Below, one piece after another: positions 32,649-41,367 of a DNA stretch of 64,000 nucleotides. The stretch comes from Rhizobium freirei PRF 81 (lineage in GTDB: Bacteria; Pseudomonadota; Alphaproteobacteria; Rhizobiales; Rhizobiaceae), in the NCBI RefSeq assembly GCF_000359745.1, contig NZ_AQHN01000088.1, positions 113,283 to 177,282 on the forward strand, written 5' to 3'. Under the pieces are notes generated by a model that was given only the letters and a program-made list of their open reading frames with translations, was not told where the DNA came from and ran no database searches. The position numbers and the translations under genes are program-made. Each line of letters opens with the position of its first letter. Position 1 is the first letter of the stretch.

Positions 32649-34220
32649 GTGAACAACTATGTGAAGACCCTTTTGGCAGGGCTTGCCATTATCATACCGC
32701 TGACGACGCCGTCGTTCGCAAAGACGCTGCGCTGGTCGTCGGCCGGGGATGTCATCTCGTACGACCCGAACGCTCAGGTCGACAGTTTTACCCAGAGCGT
32801 TCACCACATGGTGTTCGATCCGCTGGTACGCCGTAACAAGAACCTGCAGCTCGAGCCCGCGCTTGCCACGTCCTGGGAAATAGTCGAACCGACCCGCTGG
32901 CGCTTCAAGCTGCGGCAGGGCGTCAAGTTTCATGAAGGCCAGCCCTTCAACGCCGACGACGTGGTCGCCACCATTCTGCGAGAGATCGATCCGGGCTCGC
33001 GCAACCGCGAAAATCTGCCCGCGGTCATCGGCGCCGAAAAGGTCGACGACCATACCGTCGACATCATTCTGCGCGGCCCCTATCCGCTGCTTCTCAATGA
33101 CCTCGCCGCTGTCTACATGATGAGCAAGCCGTGGATGCAGGCGCATGACGCCTTGAAGCCGGGCAATGCATCAACCGGCGTCACCACCTATGCCAGTAAT
33201 CATGCCAACGGCACCGGTCCGTTCAAGCTCGTCAGCTATGAACCGGACACGAAATCGGTTTTCGCTGCTAATGAAAACTGGTGGGACAAGCCCCAGCATA
33301 ATCTGACGGGCGTGGAATATCGGCCGATCGCTTCGAATGCCACGCGCGTCGCAGCCCTTCTCTCCGGCGAGCTGGATATGATCGCCCCCATCCCGCTGCA
33401 GGACATCGACCGTGTCAGCAGCACGCAGGGGCTGAAGGTGGTCGAGAATCCGTCGCTGCGCGAAATCTTCCTCGGCCTCAACTTCCGGCCGGAACTCCAT
33501 GCCATGCCGGGCAAGCCCAACCCGCTTCTGAACGTAAAGGTGCGCCAGGCTCTGTGGCATGCCGTCGATCTGAGCACGATCCAGAAGCGGCTGATGCGCG
33601 GCAAGTCCCGCATCTCCGGCATGCTGGTCGCGCCCGAGGTCACCGGTTACGACAAGTCCATCGACGTCCCGCTTTCCTTCGACGTGGCACAGGCAAAGTC
33701 GCTGCTGACGGAAGCCGGATACCCGGATGGCTTCAAGGTCAGCCTGAATTGCTCGAACGATCGCTACATCGCCGATGAGCAGATCTGCCTGGCCGTCGCC
33801 TCCATGTGGGCCAAGATCGGCGTCAAGGCCGAAGTCGGCGTCGAAAGCAAGACCACCTATTTCCCGCGGATGGATAAGGGCGATTTGGACATCTACATGC
33901 TCGGCTGGGCGTCGTTGCCGCCGATGGATGGCTATAGCGTCCTGCAATCCCTCCTCGCCACCAACGACGGCACCTATGGCGGCAGCAATCCGAACGGTCT
34001 CTCGGATCCGAAGATCGATGCACTAGCCCGTTCGGCTTCGACCGAGCTCAATGAAGGCAAGCGCATCGAAATGCTGAAGGATGCGTTCAAGATCGCCCAC
34101 GATCAGGCGTTCTACCTGCCGCTGCACCAGCAGCCGGTTGCCTGGGCGATGAGCGACAAGGTCGATATTCCTCAGTTCGCTGACGAGTATGTACGCCCCT
34201 GGTTCGCCCAGATGAAGTGA
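32649..34220 (+). CDS. ABC transporter periplasmic substrate-binding protein (SBP family 5)
   Basis: 523-residue DppA/OppA-like binding protein with a Sec signal peptide (membrane span TLLAGLAIIIPLTTPSFA, cleavage near residue 24). Family features: QVDSFTQSVHHMVFDPLVRR, RFKLRQGVKFHEGQPFNADDVVA, and NGTGPFKLVSYEPD. The GTG at 32649 has GGGAGG 5 nt upstream and is preferred over an in-frame GTG at 32631. Such proteins bind peptides, nickel or varied amides; next to two amidohydrolases, an N-containing heterocycle or amide is a reasonable guess. A hairpin separates it from the permease genes. Confidence 0.9.
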   Translation: MNNYVKTLLAGLAIIIPLTTPSFAKTLRWSSAGDVISYDPNAQVDSFTQSVHHMVFDPLVRRNKNLQLEPALATSWEIVEPTRWRFKLRQGVKFHEGQPFNADDVVATILREIDPGSRNRENLPAVIGAEKVDDHTVDIILRGPYPLLLNDLAAVYMMSKPWMQAHDALKPGNASTGVTTYASNHANGTGPFKLVSYEPDTKSVFAANENWWDKPQHNLTGVEYRPIASNATRVAALLSGELDMIAPIPLQDIDRVSSTQGLKVVENPSLREIFLGLNFRPELHAMPGKPNPLLNVKVRQALWHAVDLSTIQKRLMRGKSRISGMLVAPEVTGYDKSIDVPLSFDVAQAKSLLTEAGYPDGFKVSLNCSNDRYIADEQICLAVASMWAKIGVKAEVGVESKTTYFPRMDKGDLDIYMLGWASLPPMDGYSVLQSLLATNDGTYGGSNPNGLSDPKIDALARSASTELNEGKRIEMLKDAFKIAHDQAFYLPLHQQPVAWAMSDKVDIPQFADEYVRPWFAQMK

Positions 34221-34245
34221 ACCCGTTTTAGCCTCGTCTTGCTAT

Positions 34246-34273
34246 GCGACCCCGGACAAAGGTTCGGGGTCGC
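34246..34273 (+). terminator. Intra-operon hairpin after the binding-protein gene
   Basis: Perfect 9-bp stem: GCGACCCCG at 34246-34254, a 10-nt loop, then CGGGGTCGC at 34265-34273. It is not followed by a T-run. It is likely to protect the 3' end of the abundant binding-protein mRNA or to lower read-through into the permeases, as hairpins in similar positions do in other binding-protein operons. Confidence 0.55.
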
Positions 34274-34350
34274 CCTAAAGACAAGGCGCAGCAAAGCCGC
34301 GCGTTTTTTGGGCCTCAGAGCCTCGTCGCGCAGCTGCAAGGTGTATTCCG

Positions 34351-35316
34351 ATGATCAGGATTCTATCGACAAGGCTGCTGCAGGCCATCCTCGTGATGGT
34401 TGCCGTGACGGCCATCGCCTTCATCATGTTTCGATTTGTCGGCGATCCGGTTGCCGCAATGGTGCGGGAAGGCGCAAGCCAGGCCGAGAAGGACGCGCTT
34501 CGCGCCACGCTCGGTCTCGACAAACCGCTCGTCATTCAGTTTCTCGATTTTGTCGGCCGCGTGCTGCACGGCAATCTCGGCACCAGTTTCCGCTACCAGC
34601 AACCCGTCGCCAATTTGCTGCTCGGCCGGCTCCCGGCAACGCTGGAATTGGTGATCGTCGCCACGATCATGTCGCTGGCGATCGGCATTCCGCTCGGCGT
34701 CGTCTGCGCGCTGAAACCCAATGGCGCGCTTTCGCGACTGACCCAGTCGCTGACGCTCGTCGGTATCTCGATGCCCACCTTCGTCACCGGGCTGCTGTTG
34801 ATCCTGGTCTTCGCCGTCAATCTGCGTTGGCTGCCCTCTTCCGGTCGCGGCGAGGTCGTCGATCTCGGCTTCTGGCAGACCGGCTTTCTCACGGCCTCCG
34901 GATTGAAATCGCTCATCCTGCCGTCGATCACGCTAGCCCTCTTCCAATTGACGCTGATCATGCGGCTGGTGCGCTCGGAAATGATCGATGTGCTCTCGTC
35001 GGACTACATCCGCTTTGCCTTCGCGCGCGGCCTGCCGCGCTCCTATATCTACGGACGCCTGGCGCTCCGCAACGCGCTGATGCCCGTCGTCACCGTGACG
35101 GGTTTGCAGATCGGCCAGCTCATCGCCTTCGCCATCGTCACTGAAACGGTCTTTCAGTGGCCGGGCATGGGCCTGCTCTTCACCAATGCGGTCGGCTTCC
35201 CGGATATTCCGGTTCTGTCCGCCTATCTCCTCTTCGTCGGCTTCCTGTTCGTTCTCATCAACACAGTCGTCGACATTCTCTACATCTTCATCGATCCGCG
35301 ACTGAGGACAAGATAA
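34351..35316 (+). CDS. ABC transporter permease (DppB-like)
   Basis: 321-residue inner-membrane permease of the oligopeptide class I type. N-terminal ILSTRLLQAILVMVAVTAIAFIMFRFVGDP and the DxxRxxLGLDKP pattern (ALRATLGLDKPLVIQF) are diagnostic. The EAA loop is YIRFAFARGLPRSYIYGRLALRNALMPVVT near residue 225. It pairs with the next gene product to form the translocation pore. The stop overlaps the next start (TAATG). Confidence 0.92.
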   Translation: MIRILSTRLLQAILVMVAVTAIAFIMFRFVGDPVAAMVREGASQAEKDALRATLGLDKPLVIQFLDFVGRVLHGNLGTSFRYQQPVANLLLGRLPATLELVIVATIMSLAIGIPLGVVCALKPNGALSRLTQSLTLVGISMPTFVTGLLLILVFAVNLRWLPSSGRGEVVDLGFWQTGFLTASGLKSLILPSITLALFQLTLIMRLVRSEMIDVLSSDYIRFAFARGLPRSYIYGRLALRNALMPVVTVTGLQIGQLIAFAIVTETVFQWPGMGLLFTNAVGFPDIPVLSAYLLFVGFLFVLINTVVDILYIFIDPRLRTR

Positions 35317-36215
35317 TGGCCAGGCAAGCTCAACTCATACAACGACTCCCCCCGGTTTCTGTCATCGTTGCCACCCTGGTTCTCGCGACGATGCTCGTGC
35401 TGGTGATCTTCGCGCCGATGATCGCGCCCATGGATCCGCGTGATGTCTCGTCCTATTCGCTCATGGATGCGGAAATCCCGCCCGCCTTTATGGACGGCGG
35501 CGATCCGCGCTTCCTGCTCGGAACCGACAATCAGGGCCGCGACCTCGTCTCGGTCATCCTCTTCGGCCTGCGCATATCCGTGCTGATCGGCATCGGAGCC
35601 GTGTTGTTTGCCGCCATGATGGGCGTTCTTCTCGGTCTGGTCGCAGGTTTTTTCGGCGGACGGGTCGATAGCGTCGTGATGCGCATCGCCGATGTGCTGG
35701 TCAGTTTCCCAACGATCCTCGTGGCGCTTCTTATCAGCGGCATCGCCAAGGCGCAGCTGGACGCCGACACGGTTCTCGCCTGGGCGCCGGCCATATTGGT
35801 CTTTGCGATCGCCATCAACGAGTGGGTGCAATATGCACGTACCGTCCGGGCCTCCTCCATGGTCGAGGTGTCGCGGGACTATGTCCGCGCTGCAAAGGTG
35901 ATCGGACTGCCGGCGCGCCGCATCATGATCCGGCACATTCTGCCGAACGTGATCAGCGCTGTCATGGTCATCGCCACCATTAACCTGGCCGGCGCCATCC
36001 TCACCGAAGCGACGCTGTCGTTCCTCGGCGCCGGCATGCCGCCGACCTATCCCTCGCTCGGCACGCTGATCCGGATCGGCAATGAGTTCCTGTTTTCCGG
36101 CCTCTGGTGGATCGCTGTTATGCCGGCCACTGTTCTGGTGATCCTCGTTCTCGCCGTCAATGTGATCGGCGACTATCTCCGCGATCGCTTCAACCCCAAA
36201 CTGATGGCACGCTGA
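35316..36215 (+). CDS. ABC transporter permease (DppC-like)
   Basis: 299-residue second permease. N-terminal span VSVIVATLVLATMLVLVIFAPMIAPMDP is followed by HxLGTDxxGRD-like FLLGTDNQGRDLVS, diagnostic for DppC/OppC proteins. The EAA loop is DYVRAAKVIGLPARRIMIRHILPN near residue 195. The start at 35316 overlaps the preceding stop, and the stop overlaps the ATG of the ATPase gene by one base, so the whole cassette is coupled. Confidence 0.92.
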   Translation: MARQAQLIQRLPPVSVIVATLVLATMLVLVIFAPMIAPMDPRDVSSYSLMDAEIPPAFMDGGDPRFLLGTDNQGRDLVSVILFGLRISVLIGIGAVLFAAMMGVLLGLVAGFFGGRVDSVVMRIADVLVSFPTILVALLISGIAKAQLDADTVLAWAPAILVFAIAINEWVQYARTVRASSMVEVSRDYVRAAKVIGLPARRIMIRHILPNVISAVMVIATINLAGAILTEATLSFLGAGMPPTYPSLGTLIRIGNEFLFSGLWWIAVMPATVLVILVLAVNVIGDYLRDRFNPKLMAR

Positions 36216-37939
36216 TGATAAACGTACAGACACCTGTCCTCGACATCAGGAATTTGCGGGTCGAGTACCCGCTCGCCAGCGGCGAAACGCTGGTCGCCGT
36301 CAACGACATCAACCTGACCATTGCTCCGGGCGAGATCCACGCGCTGGTGGGCGAATCCGGCGCGGGCAAGACCACGGTCGGCAACGCGCTCATGGGCCTG
36401 TTGCAGGCGCCCGGCAGGATCGCTGCGGGATCGATCGTGATCGACGGCAAATCCATCGACGTGCGCACTGGCCGCACGGAGGGCATCATCCCCGGCCGCG
36501 ATGTCGGCGCGATCTTTCAGGACCCCATGACCAGCCTCAATCCGCTGTTCACGGTGGAAAGCCAGTTGTGCGAGGGCATGCTAACGCATCTGAAGATCAA
36601 TCGGCGTCAGGCCCGTGCCCGCGCGCTAGAACTGATGAAAGCCGTCGGCATTCCGGAACCGGAACGCCGGCTCGGCAGCTATCCGCATCAGCTGTCGGGC
36701 GGCCAGCGTCAGCGTGTCGTCATCGCGACGGCGCTTGCCTGCGACCCCAGACTGATCGTCGCCGACGAACCGACGACGGCGCTCGACGTGTCGGTGCAGG
36801 CGCAGATCCTCAAGCTCATCCGCGATCTAGCCAATGAGCGCCGGGTCGGCGTTTTGCTCGTGACGCACAATATGGGCGTCGTCGCCGAAATCGCCGACCG
36901 CGTGACGATCATGCAGAACGGCTGTGTGGTCGAGAGCGGGCCGACGCGCGAGGTGCTGACCGCACCGAAGGCACCCTACGCCCGCACGCTGATCGCTGCC
37001 GTTCCTCCGATCGACGTCAGGCTTAATCGCCTGCCGGTTCCAAGCGAGGAAACCAAGGTCACGCTCGATGCCCGCGAGAGCGTGCGTCGAAAGAGCGTCG
37101 AGATCGGCGACGCAGCAACCGAGGACGTCGTGCTGAATGTCCGCGATCTCTGCGTCGAGTACGGCAAACGCTCGCTCCTGGCAGGCCGAAAAGCCTCGGT
37201 CTTCAAGGCGGTGAAGGAGGTGTCCTTCGATGTGCGCCGCGGCGAGATCTTCGGCCTTGTCGGCGAATCCGGCTGCGGCAAGACGACCGTTGCGAATACC
37301 ATCGCCGGCCTAGTGACACAGACGTCGGGCAGCATCGATTTCCAGGGAACGCCGCTCGCGCGCAACCGCGAACAATCCGTTCGCCGATCGATGCAGATGG
37401 TATTTCAGGATCCCTATTCCGCGCTCAACCCGCGTTTGCGGATCAACTCGGCCATCGCCGAACCGATTCTCTTCTACAAACTCGCAGCAAATGCGGAGCA
37501 GGCCCAACTTGATGCCAGGACACTGCTTGAGGCCGTCGGTCTGCCAGGCGATGCCGGCACACGTTTCTCGCACGCCTTCTCCGGTGGCCAGCGCCAGCGT
37601 ATCGCGATCGCGAGAGCGCTTGGGCCACGACCGACCATGCTGATATGCGACGAACCGACCTCGGCTCTCGACGTCTCCGTGCAGGCCCAGATCCTCAATC
37701 TCCTGAAGGATCTGCGCGACCTTGCCGGGCTGTCGATCCTCTTCATCAGCCATGATCTCGCGGTCATTCGCCAGATGTGCGACCGCGTTGCGGTGATGAA
37801 GGCAGGCGAAATCGTCGAGCTTGCCGCCACGGAGACCCTGTTTTCGGCACCACAGCATGCCTACACGCGCGAGCTTCTGCGCCTTGCGCCTTCGCTCGAT
37901 CGCATCTTCTCCAAGGAACAAGCCGCAGCGAGCGGCTGA
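36215..37939 (+). CDS. ABC transporter ATPase, two fused nucleotide-binding domains (DppD-DppF type)
   Basis: 574 residues carrying two complete ABC ATPase domains in one chain. Domain 1: Walker A GESGAGKTT near residue 47, signature LSGGQRQR near 162, Walker B LIVADEPTTALDVS. Domain 2: Walker A GESGCGKTT near 350, FSGGQRQR near 454, MLICDEPTSALDVS. A C-terminal oligopeptide-transport motif (APKAPYARTLIAAVP) closes domain 1 and a similar one (APQHAYTRELLRLAP) closes domain 2. This replaces separate D and F subunits, a known variant (GsiA/YejF-like). It is the last gene of the importer operon, and its stop lies inside the terminator hairpin. Confidence 0.93.
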   Translation: MINVQTPVLDIRNLRVEYPLASGETLVAVNDINLTIAPGEIHALVGESGAGKTTVGNALMGLLQAPGRIAAGSIVIDGKSIDVRTGRTEGIIPGRDVGAIFQDPMTSLNPLFTVESQLCEGMLTHLKINRRQARARALELMKAVGIPEPERRLGSYPHQLSGGQRQRVVIATALACDPRLIVADEPTTALDVSVQAQILKLIRDLANERRVGVLLVTHNMGVVAEIADRVTIMQNGCVVESGPTREVLTAPKAPYARTLIAAVPPIDVRLNRLPVPSEETKVTLDARESVRRKSVEIGDAATEDVVLNVRDLCVEYGKRSLLAGRKASVFKAVKEVSFDVRRGEIFGLVGESGCGKTTVANTIAGLVTQTSGSIDFQGTPLARNREQSVRRSMQMVFQDPYSALNPRLRINSAIAEPILFYKLAANAEQAQLDARTLLEAVGLPGDAGTRFSHAFSGGQRQRIAIARALGPRPTMLICDEPTSALDVSVQAQILNLLKDLRDLAGLSILFISHDLAVIRQMCDRVAVMKAGEIVELAATETLFSAPQHAYTRELLRLAPSLDRIFSKEQAAASG

Positions 37940-37969
37940 GACGAGGAGGTAGATACCTCCTCGTCTCAG
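37936..37969 (+). terminator. Perfect 16-bp hairpin at the end of the importer operon
   Basis: CTGAGACGAGGAGGTA (37936-37951), a 2-nt centre and an exact reverse complement (37954-37969). The stop codon of the ATPase gene is part of the left arm. It is followed by CCCCTTTC rather than a clean T-run. Confidence 0.65.
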
Positions 37970-38025
37970 CCCCTTTCATGTAGTCGCCAAAGTCACCGAC
38001 ATGCCCCAAAGGTGCCAGCGGCGAA

Positions 38026-38058
38026 CTCACTCACTGCCGCCAGGCGGCAGTGAGTGAG
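38026..38058. repeat. Second perfect 16-bp hairpin upstream of the PLD gene
   Basis: CTCACTCACTGCCGCC (38026-38041), one central base, exact reverse complement (38043-38058). It is unrelated in sequence to the hairpin 57 bp upstream. It could be a second terminator that insulates the phospholipase D-like gene, or a regulatory hairpin in its leader. Confidence 0.55.
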
Positions 38059-38217
38059 CTTTCGGATATCGATCGCGGGAAAGCCGGAACAACCGCACCA
38101 AGAGCCGACCACGGATCAAAAGGTTGCGGCCAAGATAAATATGCCCTTCATGGATGCGTCATTTGATGGCTGTATATCAGAGGAGACTCATGCATCAGCT
38201 ATCTCGGAGGGGAGAAA

Positions 38218-39921
38218 ATGGGAAGCGTAACGGCCAAGGCATACGAAAGTCCGAGCTGCATTCTCTTGGCCTTTGATTGGCCCGATGGCACCACCCATCC
38301 GGATTTTCTCGGCTTTGCGATCCAAAGGGCGCCGGGATACGCAAAGACTGGCGAACCTCAATATCTCTTCAACAAGCTGGACTTCTCGCCCATCGAGCCC
38401 GGCGCCAAACCAAAGGGCAGCGATGCCGCTCCAATCCAGAAATTCAACTGGTGGGACGGCGGTCTCAAAAGCGAGGACCAAGGGAAAACCTTCGAGTACA
38501 CCATCACGCCCGTCCTCGGCACAGGTCCGGACGACCTCGAGCTTCAGACGGCGGCAGCAGCCGCCCTCAAGGTCACGGTCCCGAAACCGCGGCAGGCCGA
38601 TATCGAAACCTACTTCAATCGCGCCGTGGTCAGCGCCCAAAGCTTCCTGACGATCAAAGGCGGGTTAGGTGCCCAGATGGACTGGCTGGCCAATGGCTTG
38701 GAGGAAGCGATTCCGCAGGTCCTGGGCGCCTGCAGCGAATTTGACTGCGCCATCTATCACCTGTCGGATAAGCGATGGATCCTTCCCGCATTCGAAAAAT
38801 TCAACGGCAAGGGTTCGCTGATTTATTTCTCCAAGGGCGACGATACAAAATCCGATGCCGCGATAGAACTACTCGCAGAGAACCAGTCGATAACGCCGTA
38901 TAAGCGCGACGCGATCCCGAAGCTGATGCATGACAAGTTCATCGTCGCGCGCAAGGAAGGCGAAACCGACGCCGTTCTGATGGGTTCGACCAACTTCACA
39001 CCGGAAGCCCAGACGGTGCAGGCCAACCTGCTGCATGTTTTCCATTCGAACGACCTGGCAAAGCTCTATTTGGAGCGCGCAGCACTTCTCGCCGCAAACA
39101 AGGGTAAAAGGGAAATCGCCGCCGGTGCCGGATGGAAATCGGTCGACGATGTCGGCGATACGAAAGTTCGGGTTTTCTTCCTGCCGGAGGCGGGTTCCAG
39201 CCGCGTTTTTCTGGATACGGTAACCGAATCCGTCAAGGCCGCGACATCATCAGTCCTGTTCTGCATGTTCACGGCCTCGGACGAAGCGCTCATGAACGCC
39301 ATTTTTGAGAAGGCGGATTCTGCCGATCATATTGCCTATGGCGTGTTGAACTCGATCGACGATCCGGAGAAGCCGACGAAATCCGGTAAGCCGCGCCGGC
39401 TCCCGAAGATCGCAGCAACCATCTTCCATCGATCTTCCGAAAAACCGGACACTCTTCCCTACTCCGCGTTCGGTCAAAACGCCCCGCGAGGCTTTCTCCC
39501 CGAACTGCGAACGATCAACTGCGACGAGTTCGACGCGTCGAAGACGCCCGGAGAGAGGAGAACGTCGATCCCGCCGATCCACATCCATCATAAATTCATT
39601 GTCATCGACGGGGATACAGATAGCCCGATCATTTACACCGGCTCTCCAAACTTCAGCGCGGCCTCGGAGAGTTCCAACGACGAGAATGTTCTGGAGCTGC
39701 GAGACAACGTCCCTCTTGCTCGGATCTATGTCGCGGAGTTCATTCGGCTCTACAATCACTACCGGGCGCGCGCGATCTGGAAGAGGAACCACGAGACCCC
39801 AGGCAAGGCACCACCTGCAGAAGCCGATCCGCTCGTCCTCAAAACAAAGCGAGATGACTGGGCAAAAGAAGCCTACACGGCTGGTACAAAGCAGTTTTTG
39901 GCGCGCACGCGCGGACTATGA
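38218..39921 (+). CDS. Phospholipase D-like protein with two HKD motifs
   Basis: 567 residues. Both catalytic motifs of the PLD superfamily are intact: LMHDKFIVARKEG with GSTNFT near residue 240, and IHHKFIVIDGD with GSPNFS near 458. The N-terminal ~120 residues (SCILLAFDWPDGTTHPDFLGFAIQRAPG) look like a beta-sandwich, perhaps fibronectin-like. No signal peptide is seen, so it probably acts in the cytoplasm as a phosphodiesterase or nuclease, or is exported by another route. GGAGGGGAG precedes the ATG. It stands alone between strong hairpins and a convergent TetR gene. Substrate unknown. Confidence 0.88.
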   Translation: MGSVTAKAYESPSCILLAFDWPDGTTHPDFLGFAIQRAPGYAKTGEPQYLFNKLDFSPIEPGAKPKGSDAAPIQKFNWWDGGLKSEDQGKTFEYTITPVLGTGPDDLELQTAAAAALKVTVPKPRQADIETYFNRAVVSAQSFLTIKGGLGAQMDWLANGLEEAIPQVLGACSEFDCAIYHLSDKRWILPAFEKFNGKGSLIYFSKGDDTKSDAAIELLAENQSITPYKRDAIPKLMHDKFIVARKEGETDAVLMGSTNFTPEAQTVQANLLHVFHSNDLAKLYLERAALLAANKGKREIAAGAGWKSVDDVGDTKVRVFFLPEAGSSRVFLDTVTESVKAATSSVLFCMFTASDEALMNAIFEKADSADHIAYGVLNSIDDPEKPTKSGKPRRLPKIAATIFHRSSEKPDTLPYSAFGQNAPRGFLPELRTINCDEFDASKTPGERRTSIPPIHIHHKFIVIDGDTDSPIIYTGSPNFSAASESSNDENVLELRDNVPLARIYVAEFIRLYNHYRARAIWKRNHETPGKAPPAEADPLVLKTKRDDWAKEAYTAGTKQFLARTRGL

Positions 39922-40025
39922 ATGGTGAAGCTCGGCAGCATGCTTGGCCGCACCCGAAGGGGCATCAACGCCATCGAGGCCATCCGACAAACAGGATTCG
40001 CATGGCGTTTAACGCAGCATAGTGC

Positions 40026-40649
40026 TCAGCTAATTTTAGCGACCAACGTGTCGGTAGCCGCTTCAGCGCGTCGGCCTTTTTCTGCCCCCGACAGTCCCTT
40101 CCCCCCAAGTAGAAGTCGCAGGATGTCTGCGCCAATGAGCCCGTCGATGAACTCCGATAGCATCTTCTTTCTGTCGTTCACCGAGATGTCGGCAAATTCA
40201 ACTCGATGCGAAAAAAGCGCCTCAAGATTGTTTTTCCAAGCTTCGATGAACCCCTCATAAGCCGCTTCGGCAAGTTTTGGGAAACGTTGGTTCTCGATCA
40301 TTACGGCTCGCAGCAGTGCAAGCGTTTCCGCATTGGACAATCTTTCCTGGAACAGGTCTGCGACTTGCAGCAACAGTTCCCGGAGCGGCCTTTTTATCAA
40401 GGCGGACTCGGGACCAACGTCGACCTTATGCTCGCAGGCAGCCGATATCACGGCTTCAAACAAATCGTCCTTGCTGTCGGCATGGCGATAAAGCGTCATG
40501 ATGGAGACGTTCGCGCCTGCGGCGATCGATTCCATCGATGCACCCTCATAGCCGACATTCAGGAAACATTCCTTCGCGGCTCTCAGGATCGAAGCGCGCT
40601 TTTGCGCCATCAATCTGGCCTTGGGATGGTTTTCCGCCCATGTCTTCAT
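40026..40649 (-). CDS. TetR-family transcriptional regulator
   Basis: 207 residues with an N-terminal TetR helix-turn-helix: ASILRAAKECFLNVGYEGASMESIAAGANVSIMTLYRHADSKDDLFEAVI. The C-terminal helical ligand domain resembles the AefR-like group. ATG 40649 is preferred (GGGGAAG upstream), with 40670 as alternative. It is divergent from the DoxX-DsrE-TlpA set, and inverted repeats between them are candidate operators, so it very likely represses that set. Confidence 0.9.
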   Translation of the reverse strand: MKTWAENHPKARLMAQKRASILRAAKECFLNVGYEGASMESIAAGANVSIMTLYRHADSKDDLFEAVISAACEHKVDVGPESALIKRPLRELLLQVADLFQERLSNAETLALLRAVMIENQRFPKLAEAAYEGFIEAWKNNLEALFSHRVEFADISVNDRKKMLSEFIDGLIGADILRLLLGGKGLSGAEKGRRAEAATDTLVAKIS

Positions 40650-40684
40650 CGCTATTGACTTCCCCACCATATGATAATAGAGCC

Positions 40685-40720
40685 TATCGTATCACAAACG
40701 ATAATGGAGCCACCATTATC
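40685..40720. promoter_or_regulatory. Overlapping inverted repeats, candidate TetR operator
   Basis: TATCGT (40685-40690) pairs with ACGATA (40698-40703), and GATAATGG (40700-40707) with CCATTATC (40713-40720). They sit 36-71 bp upstream of the TetR start and ~110-145 bp upstream of the DoxX-like gene, the expected place for an operator shared by both. Confidence 0.5.
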
Positions 40721-40828
40721 ATGATACGTACCCGTCTGTCTCTCTTGGATTATCCCCTGCCTGGCGGGCGTCGCCGGGCACGAAGGCAGGCCATGGAAAC
40801 ATCCGTTGAAAACACAGGAGACGTCGAC

Positions 40829-41254
40829 ATGAGCATACACCAGATTTCCCCCTCGCCCCCCTCCCGCGGCCTCAATATCGGTCTGTGGGCGGCGCAGACC
40901 CTGATCTTCGTCTCGTTCGCGGTCTTCGGCTTCATGAAGATGTTCATGCCCGTGGACACACTAGCCGCCATGTGGGTCTGGCCCGGCCAGCTTCCGACCT
41001 GGTTCCTGCGCCTAATGGGATTGGTCGATGCGGCAGGCGGCGCCGGCGTCTTTCTGCCGGCCGTCACCCGGATCAAACCAGGCCTTACCGTTCTCGCGGC
41101 TCTCGGATGCGTCGTGCTTCAGATTTCGGCGATCGTCTTCCACATATCGCGAGGGGAAGCCATGGTGACGCCTCTCAATTTTGTGCTCCTGGCGCTATCG
41201 GCATTCATCCTTTGGGGCAGAGGAAAGAAGGCGCCGATCTTCCCGCGCGCCTGA
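40829..41254 (+). CDS. DoxX-like integral membrane protein
   Basis: 141 residues with four hydrophobic segments: LWAAQTLIFVSFAVFGFMKMF, FLRLMGLVDAAGGAGVFLPAV, LTVLAALGCVVLQISAIVFHI and NFVLLALSAFILW. This is the DoxX/DoxD-like four-helix pattern, with the G(F/L)xK motif in the first helix. DoxX proteins are quinone-associated or membrane partners in thiol and sulfur redox systems. AGGAG lies 7 nt before ATG 40829. It is followed after ~110 bp by DsrE-like and TlpA-like genes on the same strand. Confidence 0.82.
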   Translation: MSIHQISPSPPSRGLNIGLWAAQTLIFVSFAVFGFMKMFMPVDTLAAMWVWPGQLPTWFLRLMGLVDAAGGAGVFLPAVTRIKPGLTVLAALGCVVLQISAIVFHISRGEAMVTPLNFVLLALSAFILWGRGKKAPIFPRA

Positions 41255-41367
41255 ACGTCTTCGCAGGGCTTAGGCGAACAATTGAGAACTCAGGCGTTCG
41301 CCAAGGCTCCTTTGCTTCTCCCGCAGACTGTGCCGCCAGGTCAGTCAGGAAACGGAAACGAACCTCG

